37,705 nt of DNA, taken from NCBI RefSeq assembly GCF_005503365.1, contig NZ_SCML01000061.1, forward strand, positions 1-37,705. Reading direction: 5' to 3'. Shown one piece after another: positions 32,125-37,705 of this stretch (position 1 is its first letter; every line of letters begins with the position of its first letter). The notes beneath the pieces were generated by a model, which had not been told where the DNA came from, ran no database searches, and was given only the letters and a program-made list of their open reading frames with translations. Origin of the DNA: Hydrogenophaga sp. 2FB (GTDB taxonomy: Bacteria; Pseudomonadota; Gammaproteobacteria; Burkholderiales; Burkholderiaceae_C). The position numbers and the translations under genes were made by a program.

Positions 32125-33023
32125 CCAGCATGTCCTTTCAATGACGGGGTGAACCCACGAACGATCGCCGCGAGCGCGAAGAGCGCGCCGGCCGTGAGGA
32201 TGATGGCCGCGCCCGAGGGCACCGGCAGTTCGAGTTCGATCGGCACCAGGATGCCGATCTGCGTGCTGATGGTGGCAATCAACACGCTCAGCCAGAAGAA
32301 GCCACGCAAGGACAGGCTCAGCAGGCGCGCTGCGGCAGCAGGAATGATGAGCAGTGCGCCGACCAGAATGGCACCAATCACCTTGACCGAGGCCACCGTC
32401 ACGATGGTCACCAGCACCACGAACAGGTAGTCCAGCAGCTTCACGCGCACGCCGCGCACGCTCGCGAGTTGCGGGTTGAAACTGGCCAGCATGAAGCGGT
32501 TGTAGAGCGGCACGGTGAGCGCCACCACCAGCGAGCCGACCACGGCGAGCACCAGCAGATCGCCCGCGTCCACCGTGAGCACCGAGCCGAACAGCACATT
32601 CTCCAGGATGTGGATGTTCACGCGACCCGAGAGCATGAGCAGCAGGCTCGCGCCCATGGCGAGCGACACCGCGAGGAACACACCGATCAAGGTGTCGGGC
32701 GAGAGGCCGGTGCGGTTGCGAAGGTAGTTCAGCATCATGCCGAACAGCAGGCAGTAGGCGAACAGGCTGCCGTAGGGCCCGGTGTAGGGCTCACCCAGCA
32801 GGATGCCGATGGCCACGCCCGTGAGTGCGGCGTGGCCGACGGCCTCCGAGAAAAACGCCAGGCGCTTGACCACGACCAGCGTGCCCAGGCCACCGAGCAC
32901 CGGGCCGATGAACAGACCGGCGAGCACGGCGTTGACCACGAAACCATAGGCCAGCGAGGCTGGCAACGTGCCCTGCTCCGCCATGTGCTGGATCGTCTGG
33001 CGCAAGGAATCGAACGCGCTCAT
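32121..33023 (-). CDS. Zinc/manganese-type ABC transporter permease (ZnuB family), 300 aa
   Basis: A hydrophobic protein with about eight or nine helices carries family features such as NAVLAGLFIGPVLGGLGTLVVVKRLAFFSEAVGHAALTG split over the first two helices and LLDYLFVVLVTIVTVASVKVIGAILVGALL later. ATG at 33023 starts one base inside the ATPase stop (TGATG overlap). The reading frame is open further upstream, but that part lies in the ATPase gene. It forms the membrane pore with the ATPase encoded just before it. Confidence 0.93.
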   Translation of the reverse strand: MSAFDSLRQTIQHMAEQGTLPASLAYGFVVNAVLAGLFIGPVLGGLGTLVVVKRLAFFSEAVGHAALTGVAIGILLGEPYTGPYGSLFAYCLLFGMMLNYLRNRTGLSPDTLIGVFLAVSLAMGASLLLMLSGRVNIHILENVLFGSVLTVDAGDLLVLAVVGSLVVALTVPLYNRFMLASFNPQLASVRGVRVKLLDYLFVVLVTIVTVASVKVIGAILVGALLIIPAAAARLLSLSLRGFFWLSVLIATISTQIGILVPIELELPVPSGAAIILTAGALFALAAIVRGFTPSLKGHAG

Positions 33024-33832
33024 CACGCCACCTCTTTCTCGTCGCGCCGGGCGCGGCTGGAGAACAGCGCGAGCACGCGGTCCGGGGTCAATGTGCTGGC
33101 CGCCGGGCCGTCGAACAACACGTGCCGGCTCAGGCCGGTCACGTGGTCCGCGAGGCGCGTGACCGCGTCGAGGTCGTGCTCGATCCACAGCACCGTCACG
33201 CGGGTGGCGCGCCAATGCGCGAGCAGCCGCTCGAAGGTGTCGACACCGGCCTCGTCCAACGCGGACATGGGTTCGTCGAGCAGGATCAGATCGGGCGATG
33301 GAATCAAGGCCTGCGCCAGCAACACGCGCTGGCGTTCGCCGCCCGAGAGCGCGCCCATGCGGCGGCCGGATTTTTCCAGCATGCCCACCTGTTGCAAGGC
33401 CTGCTCCACCGGCGCCTTCCAGCGCGGCGAGAGGCCGAGGAACACCGGCCGACGCTGGCACATCGCGCCCATGAAGTCCAGCACCGTCATCGGCAAGCCC
33501 GCGTCAAAGACCAGCGCCTGCGGCACATAGCCTACGGTGCCGGGCAGTTCGCCGGGCCAGTTCAGGCTGATCTGACCGCGGTGCGGCATCTGGCCCAGCA
33601 GGGCCTTGAACAGGGAACTCTTGCCACCGCCATTGGGGCCGACCAGCGCATGCACGCCGCCGGCGGCCACGCGGAAATTCACCTGCCGCAGGATGTCGGT
33701 GTGGCCGAGCGAGAGGTCAACGGCATCAAAAACAATCTCGGGTCCACCCGCCTCTTTCACGGACACAGGAATTCCTTCGGCCTTGTGGCCTGCGGTGCGA
33801 GCGCCCTTCGGAGCGGCCGGGCGGGCGCTCAT
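33023..33832 (-). CDS. Metal ABC transporter ATP-binding protein (ZnuC family), 269 aa
   Basis: Walker A GPNGGGKSS (65-73), Q-loop YVPQ, signature LSGGERQR (162-169), Walker B LILLDEP and H-loop WIEHD are all present. Its similarity to ZnuC/MntB-type ATPases is supported by the adjacent ZnuB-like permease and ZnuA-like binding protein. The first ~30 residues are a loose, charged extension. The ATG at 33832 overlaps the stop of the binding-protein gene (ATGA). Confidence 0.94.
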   Translation of the reverse strand: MSARPAAPKGARTAGHKAEGIPVSVKEAGGPEIVFDAVDLSLGHTDILRQVNFRVAAGGVHALVGPNGGGKSSLFKALLGQMPHRGQISLNWPGELPGTVGYVPQALVFDAGLPMTVLDFMGAMCQRRPVFLGLSPRWKAPVEQALQQVGMLEKSGRRMGALSGGERQRVLLAQALIPSPDLILLDEPMSALDEAGVDTFERLLAHWRATRVTVLWIEHDLDAVTRLADHVTGLSRHVLFDGPAASTLTPDRVLALFSSRARRDEKEVA

Positions 33833-34767
33833 GCGGACTCTCGGATCGCGCGCACCACGGTGGCCAGGTTGCGGGCGATCTCTTTCTCGAACTTGTCGGC
33901 CGTGTACGGGCCATGCGAAATGTGCGTGAGCGCGTAGAGGCGCACGCCGGTTTCGCGGCGGATGGTGTCGACATACGCCGACGGGAAATCCATCTCCGAG
34001 AAGATCACCTTCACGTCGAGCGAACGGATCTGGTCGATCGTGCCCTTGAGCTGCGAAGGGCTCGGCTCGATGCCGTGCGCGGGCTCGACCACGGCCGCCA
34101 CTTCGAGACCGAACTCGCGCAGCAGGTAGTCGTACGCGCCGTGGATGGTGGCGATGCGGAAGTCGGCGCCCGGCGCCTGGGCCAGTTGACCCAGGGCATC
34201 GGCGCGCAGCTTGCGCAGCTTCTGCGCATAGGCGCGCGCGTTGGTGGTGTACGCCGTGGCGTTCGCGGGATCGAGCTTGCCGAGTTCGCGCGCGATGGTG
34301 TTGACCTGCGAGATCGACGCCGTTACCGACAGGAAGGTGTGCGGGTTCACCACCTTGCCAGAAGTGCCGCGCCCCGTGCCCACCGCCGCGAGCAGCGGCA
34401 CCTGGGCATTGGCCTCGATCACTTTCAGGTCGGGCTTCTCGCTCGCCTTGATCATGCGGCCGGCGAAGTCGTCGTGTCCGACCCCATTGAGCACGATCAC
34501 GTCGAGCGAACCAATGCGCTTGATGTCTTCGGTGCGCGGCTCGTAGGCGTGCGGGTTGAAGCCGGCGGGTATGACGGGGATGACCTCGGCCAGGTCGCCC
34601 ACCACATTGGCGACGTAGCTGTAGTAAGGGTGCAGCGTCACGCCCACGCGCAGCTTGCGCGCCTGGGCCCACGCGGGCACGCTGGAAGCGGCCAGCGCCA
34701 CCGGCGACCAGGCCAGGGCGGACAGCAGATGGCGGCGGCGCGCGGAAGGCGTGTGGTGGTCTTGCAT
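33829..34767 (-). CDS. Zinc/manganese ABC transporter substrate-binding protein (ZnuA/TroA family), 312 aa
   Basis: An Arg-rich start (SARRRHLLSALAW) leads a signal sequence ending near AWA|QA (34), possibly Tat-like. Metal-ligand blocks are intact: FNPHAYEP (His73), VNPHTFLS (His143), ATIHGAYDYLLREFG (His209) and SEMDFPSAYVDTI (acidic ligand near 258-260). This pattern fits cluster A-I proteins that bind Zn(II) or Mn(II) and sometimes Fe. It is followed by the ATPase and permease genes, both overlapping. The actual metal cannot be read from sequence. The operon lies downstream of a Fur-like box, so iron-responsive control is possible, with Zur as the alternative. Confidence 0.93.
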   Translation of the reverse strand: MQDHHTPSARRRHLLSALAWSPVALAASSVPAWAQARKLRVGVTLHPYYSYVANVVGDLAEVIPVIPAGFNPHAYEPRTEDIKRIGSLDVIVLNGVGHDDFAGRMIKASEKPDLKVIEANAQVPLLAAVGTGRGTSGKVVNPHTFLSVTASISQVNTIARELGKLDPANATAYTTNARAYAQKLRKLRADALGQLAQAPGADFRIATIHGAYDYLLREFGLEVAAVVEPAHGIEPSPSQLKGTIDQIRSLDVKVIFSEMDFPSAYVDTIRRETGVRLYALTHISHGPYTADKFEKEIARNLATVVRAIRESA

Positions 34768-34815
34768 GAATGAAGTCCCGAAAGAAAAGAGAAACGGAGA
34801 GGAATGGCGCGCGGA

Positions 34816-35427
34816 TCAGCGCGCCACATCCTTGCGCGTGACGCCGGCGTCGTAGCGCACCACCACCTGGCGCCAACCCTGGCGCGTGAGCGATGCGTCG
34901 TCGAGCTGCTCGGGCCAGGCGCCCGGGCCTTCGCGCTGCACCCAGACTTCGGGCTCGTCGCCGTGGCCATGAGCGCCAGGCGCTTCGCCCACGCCCTTGG
35001 CAGCGGGCAGGCGCAGCAGCATCGAGGCCGCCACATCGGGTGCCGCACTGCGCCCCACATAGGCCACTTCATGCCCTTGCGTGGAGGTGCGCCACTCGTG
35101 CCCGCCACGCGTGCCCGCGCCCGCGCCGACGGCGAAAGGCGGCAGTTCCATCTCGCGCAGTTGCTCGACGCGCGGCAGCAGCTTGTCGGTCGCCACCAGC
35201 GCGGTGATTTCTTCCGCGGCCACCAACAGATCGGCGTGCACCCCCTGCTCCACCGCGTTGAGCTGCGTGCGCGCATCGATCTGGTTCGGCGCCAGCGCCG
35301 CTGCGGCCAGGGGTTGTGCGCGCGCGCCGATCAGGACCGTGGCTGCCAACAGGATGCAAGCGGACGCCAGCAAGACCCACAGTGTTTCGTGGCCCGCGCC
35401 AGCGGGCTTCACTACTTGAGTCGTCAT
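34816..35427 (-). CDS. Single-pass membrane protein in the metal-uptake operon, 203 aa
   Basis: One N-terminal helix (about 17-36, LWVLLASACILLAATVLIGA) anchors a periplasmic domain of about 165 residues with no Cys and a His-containing loop (GAHGHGDEPEVW near 148-160). I recall an uncharacterised family (possibly DUF6162) that travels with metal ABC transporters, but cannot verify membership here. ATG at 35427 overlaps the stop of the preceding small gene (ATGA), and the binding-protein gene follows after 48 bp. A role in handing metal to the transporter is inferred from context only. Confidence 0.75.
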   Translation of the reverse strand: MTTQVVKPAGAGHETLWVLLASACILLAATVLIGARAQPLAAAALAPNQIDARTQLNAVEQGVHADLLVAAEEITALVATDKLLPRVEQLREMELPPFAVGAGAGTRGGHEWRTSTQGHEVAYVGRSAAPDVAASMLLRLPAAKGVGEAPGAHGHGDEPEVWVQREGPGAWPEQLDDASLTRQGWRQVVVRYDAGVTRKDVAR

Positions 35428-35753
35428 GGCTTGACGTCGGTGTGGTCCACCTCGGCCGAATGCTCCCCGCCGTCGTCCAGGCGCACGAAGAATTCGCCAG
35501 CGGGTCGCTTGAACGTCCACGACGAATCGCCGCTCAGCGTACCTTTGAGCAGTACGCGCTCGTCATAGGCCTGTACCTGCACCCCCATGCCCACCGCATC
35601 GCTGCCATCCGAAAATTCGCCGACGCAACGCACCATGCCCTCCGCCGCCGGCCGGCAGGTGAGCATCAGGCTGTGGGCCGACGCCAGTCCCGGCAGCGCG
35701 GCCGCCCCCAGAAAGGTGGCGGCCAGGAAAAAGGAACGGGTTCGGGAGTGCAT
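35424..35753 (-). CDS. Small exported protein with mature N-terminal His, 109 aa
   Basis: The signal peptide (hydrophobic core about 8-24) should be cut at ASA|H, leaving HSLMLTCRPA as mature start. Two Cys residues (in LTCRP and VRCVG) could form a disulfide. The remaining ~80 residues look like a small beta-sandwich (GVQVQAYDERVLLKGTLS, GEFFVRLDDGGEH). I do not recognise a named family, though nickel/cobalt or copper carriers with N-terminal His have similar openings. It is the first gene of the metal-ABC operon, about 65 bp from a Fur-like box. Confidence 0.75.
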   Translation of the reverse strand: MHSRTRSFFLAATFLGAAALPGLASAHSLMLTCRPAAEGMVRCVGEFSDGSDAVGMGVQVQAYDERVLLKGTLSGDSSWTFKRPAGEFFVRLDDGGEHSAEVDHTDVKP

Positions 35754-35817
35754 GGACCAGAATTCGGTGAGCGGCCACCCCGGTGGGAGCGGTCCGGCGT
35801 GGACAATAGCGGACTAT

Positions 35818-35840
35818 GAATGAGAATTGTTCCCAATTAT
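35818..35840. promoter_or_regulatory. Fur-like box between the metal-ABC operon and the oxidase gene
   Basis: AATGAGAATTGTTCCCAATT closely follows the Fur consensus in its left half and contains the inverted repeat AATTG-TTCC-CAATT. It lies about 65 bp from the start of the minus-strand metal operon and about 72 bp from the plus-strand oxidase, so it could control either or both. Zur or another Fur-family regulator is an alternative reader. Confidence 0.65.
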
Positions 35841-35911
35841 AGACAGCAAAACATCCCCGCCCCCTTCCTCATTGCTCCTGTTTTTGCTGCACCACGCCCA
35901 GGCTCCGCCCC

Positions 35912-37054
35912 ATGACCGCACGCCCCGACCTCCCGCATCCGAACCGCACCCTGCCCGCCGGGGTGGTGACCCTGGCCGACCACGAGCAGCACGCCCAAGG
36001 CCTGCTGGACGACGCCACCTGGGCCTACCTGTTCGGCGCGGCCGCCGACGAACTCACCTTCGCGCGCAACCTCGACGCCTGGCGCCACATCGAGCTGCTG
36101 CCCCGGGTGCTGCGGCCGCTGGCGGGTGGACATACGCACGTTCAACTGCTCGGGCGCACGCTGCCCCACCCCATCCTGGTCGCGCCCATGGCCTACCAGC
36201 GCCTGGCGCACCCCGACGGTGAAAACGCCACCGCACTGGCGGCGGCAGCGCTGGGGGCGGGCCTGGTGTTCAGCACCCAGGCCTCAGCCCCTCTCGACGA
36301 CATCGCCAAGGCGTTCCTGCCAGAGCCCGGACGCGGCCCACTGTGGTTCCAGCTGTATGCACAGCCCGACCGCGGCTTCACCCAGGAACTCGTGCGGCGC
36401 GCGGAGAGCGCCGGCTACGAGGCACTGGTGCTCACCGTGGACGCGCCGGTACAAGGTGCGCGCGACGGCGAACGGCGCGCCCACTTCCGCCTGCCCGACG
36501 GCGTCAGCGCGGTCAACCTCGCCGGCCTGCGCAGCCCACCACGCGTCCTGCAGGCCGGCCAGAGCGCCGTGTTCGACGACCTGCTCACCCACGCACCCAC
36601 CTGGGACGACATCGCCTGGCTGCGTTCGATCACCCGCCTGCCCGTGCTGCTCAAAGGCATCCTGCACCCCGACGACGCCCGGCAGGCCATCGGCTGCGGC
36701 GCCGCGGGCGTCATCGTCTCCAACCACGGCGGGCGCACGCTGGACACCGCCGTCACCACCGCCGCTGCCTTGCCGCGCATCGCACAGGCGGTGCAAGGCG
36801 ACGTGCCGCTGCTGGTGGACGGCGGCATCCGCCGTGGCACCGACGTGCTCAAGGCCATGGGCCTGGGGGCCAGCGCCGTGCTGGTGGGCCGACCGGTGCT
36901 GCACGGCCTGGCCAATGCCGGCGCCACTGGCGTGGCGCACGTGCTGCGCCTGCTGCGCGACGAACTGGAAATCGCCATGGCGCTGACCGGCTGCCGCACG
37001 CTGGCCGATGCGCCCGCGGCACTGGCCCAGGGAGATGCACCGCCCCGGCGCTGA
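35912..37054 (+). CDS. FMN-dependent alpha-hydroxy-acid oxidase/dehydrogenase, 380 aa
   Basis: This belongs to the glycolate oxidase, lactate oxidase and LldD superfamily of TIM-barrel flavoproteins that oxidise 2-hydroxy acids to 2-oxo acids. The active-site signature SNHGGR (270-275) gives catalytic His272 and substrate-binding Arg275; Lys248 (VLLKGI) contacts FMN; LVAPMAYQRLAHPDGE (from 89) and LVDGGIRRGTDVLKAMGLGA complete the fold. Ala at the position after APM is the residue more often seen in oxidases than in membrane dehydrogenases. The N-terminal segment that usually offers a substrate Tyr is altered (WAYLFGAAADE), so specificity is uncertain. It lacks the membrane-binding loop of LldD. 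ATG at 35912 has a poor ribosome site. A Fur-like box lies upstream. Confidence 0.9.
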   Translation: MTARPDLPHPNRTLPAGVVTLADHEQHAQGLLDDATWAYLFGAAADELTFARNLDAWRHIELLPRVLRPLAGGHTHVQLLGRTLPHPILVAPMAYQRLAHPDGENATALAAAALGAGLVFSTQASAPLDDIAKAFLPEPGRGPLWFQLYAQPDRGFTQELVRRAESAGYEALVLTVDAPVQGARDGERRAHFRLPDGVSAVNLAGLRSPPRVLQAGQSAVFDDLLTHAPTWDDIAWLRSITRLPVLLKGILHPDDARQAIGCGAAGVIVSNHGGRTLDTAVTTAAALPRIAQAVQGDVPLLVDGGIRRGTDVLKAMGLGASAVLVGRPVLHGLANAGATGVAHVLRLLRDELEIAMALTGCRTLADAPAALAQGDAPPRR

Positions 37055-37086
37055 AATACTTTGCACTTTTTTCTCGAGATCATGCG

Positions 37087-37106
37087 AATGCGAAACATTC
37101 TCGTTT
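37087..37106 (+). promoter_or_regulatory. Fur-like box upstream of the small peptide and tonB
   Basis: AATGCGAAACATTCTCGTTT is a good Fur-type match (AATGAGAATCATTCTCATT pattern) and is followed by TAGAAT as a possible -10. It predicts iron repression of the downstream small peptide and tonB. Confidence 0.75.
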
Positions 37107-37163
37107 AGAATGGCGCCAGTTTCCTGTCACACGCCGCACAGCCGCCCACGCGAAAGGACCCCC

Positions 37164-37244
37164 ATGACCACAGGCCTCGCCGTTCTCGGTGCCAGTCTCA
37201 TGCTCATGCTGGTCGCCGCGTGGTGGATTTTTCGGCACAGGTAG
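37164..37244 (+). CDS. 26-residue single-helix membrane peptide
   Basis: MTTGLAVLGASLMLMLVAAW is followed by WIFRHR: one membrane helix with a positively charged end. AAAGGA lies 8 bp before the ATG, a better ribosome site than most genes in this window. It sits between a Fur-like box and tonB, so it probably shares the tonB transcript. I do not recognise a family. An in-frame upstream ATG at 37008 would read through the oxidase gene and the Fur box and is unlikely. Confidence 0.6.
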   Translation: MTTGLAVLGASLMLMLVAAWWIFRHR

Positions 37245-37308
37245 TTCATAACAAGGGCTCACCAACGGCCCCCACGTCACGTATCGAAGCGCCCTCGCCT
37301 TAGTCACC

Positions 37309-37705
37309 ATGTCCACCGCCAGCGCCAGCGTCGCGCACCCCATGTCTTCCATGTCCAGCACCGAGCCCCGCCGCATCAACCGCCGCGTGCTCGTGGTGGG
37401 TGCCGTGGTCGGCCTGCACGTGCTGGTGGTCTGGGCACTGCAGACCGGCCTGCTGCACCGTGCCGTTGAAATGGTGATTCCGGTCCAGGTGCTGGCCGAA
37501 CTCATCGAGCCGGCCCAACCCCTGGTCACGCCCGAGCCACCGCCACCCGCACCGGCCGTCAAGCAGCCGCAGCCCAAACCGAAGCCCGTGGCCCGGCCCG
37601 AGCCCACGCCGCAGCCCGTGCTGCGACAGGAACCTTCGCCCGTGGCGCCCGTGGTGGCGCCACCCGAACCCGCACCGCCCGCGGTGGTGGCAGCGCCCCC
37701 CGCAC
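37309..37705 (+). CDS. tonB: Energy transducer TonB, N-terminal part (cut by the window end)
   Basis: A short polar N terminus is followed by one membrane helix (RRVLVVGAVVGLHVLVVWAL, with the Ser/His-type helix position occupied by His37) and a Pro-rich periplasmic spacer (EPPPPAPAVKQPQPKPKP and further PEP repeats). This is the layout of TonB proteins that couple the ExbB-ExbD proton motor to outer-membrane receptors. The C-terminal receptor-binding domain lies beyond the window. Iron control is expected from the Fur-like box at 37087, and the two receptors at 12827 and 15521 are natural clients. exbB and exbD are not visible and may follow. Confidence 0.93.
   Translation, partial: MSTASASVAHPMSSMSSTEPRRINRRVLVVGAVVGLHVLVVWALQTGLLHRAVEMVIPVQVLAELIEPAQPLVTPEPPPPAPAVKQPQPKPKPVARPEPTPQPVLRQEPSPVAPVVAPPEPAPPAVVAAPPA

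Noticed and set aside
1..37705. CRISPR array, tRNA, rRNA or known riboswitch
   Set aside because: No regularly spaced direct repeats, cloverleaf-like genes or recognisable riboswitch cores were seen on either strand by reading.

Overview
The window looks like chromosome from a GC-rich betaproteobacterium, most likely a member of the Comamonadaceae (Hydrogenophaga/Acidovorax-like). The reasons are strong G/C bias at third codon positions, gene content typical of Burkholderiales, Fur-type boxes standing out as short AT-rich islands, and an interspersed CCTTCCCC/GGGGAAGG inverted repeat of the kind scattered through these genomes. No RNA gene, transposase, integrase or CRISPR array was seen. Taxonomy is inferred, not searched.

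Region 1 (1-10085) is the unusual part. After a tiny membrane-protein gene and a strong intrinsic terminator comes one same-strand block of five genes, closed by another intrinsic terminator. They encode a caspase-like peptidase, a PGRP/AmpD-type amidase with an SH3-like domain, an 1875-residue protein with two alpha/beta-hydrolase (lipase-like) segments, an aminopeptidase-N-domain-like segment, a CHAT caspase-like protease and a TPR-like tail, a membrane-anchored TIR protein whose GTG start overlaps the previous stop, and an astacin-like metzincin with a PPC domain. Protein-, peptidoglycan- and possibly lipid- or NAD-directed activities in one unit look like a multi-effector conflict, immunity or cell-death system. 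I know of no named system with this composition.

Region 2 (10097-12401) holds the peroxide-defence pair ahpC and ahpF on the minus strand. Region 3 (12402-23437) is an iron-acquisition block: two TonB-dependent receptors with similar Fur-box leaders, piuC, and a minus-strand redox operon (PepSY, DUF2271, DUF4198, ApbE, flavodoxin-type reductase). The DUF2271 protein carries a DGLSGAT motif that fits an ApbE flavinylation site, which suggests an extracytoplasmic FMN electron-transfer chain, perhaps for ferric-siderophore reduction.

Region 4 (23438-31184) is a MacA-MacB-NodT tripartite efflux operon with a divergent BaeS/BaeR-type two-component system. This MacA has an unusual ~235-residue insertion containing a duplicated 37-residue charged repeat. 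Region 5 (31189-35753) is a minus-strand zinc/manganese-type ABC uptake operon with one normal and one degenerate substrate-binding protein and two small exported or membrane proteins. Region 6 (35754-37705) carries another Fur-like box, an FMN-dependent alpha-hydroxy-acid oxidase, a further Fur-like box, a 26-residue membrane peptide and the start of tonB, which would energise the receptors of region 3. The window ends inside tonB.
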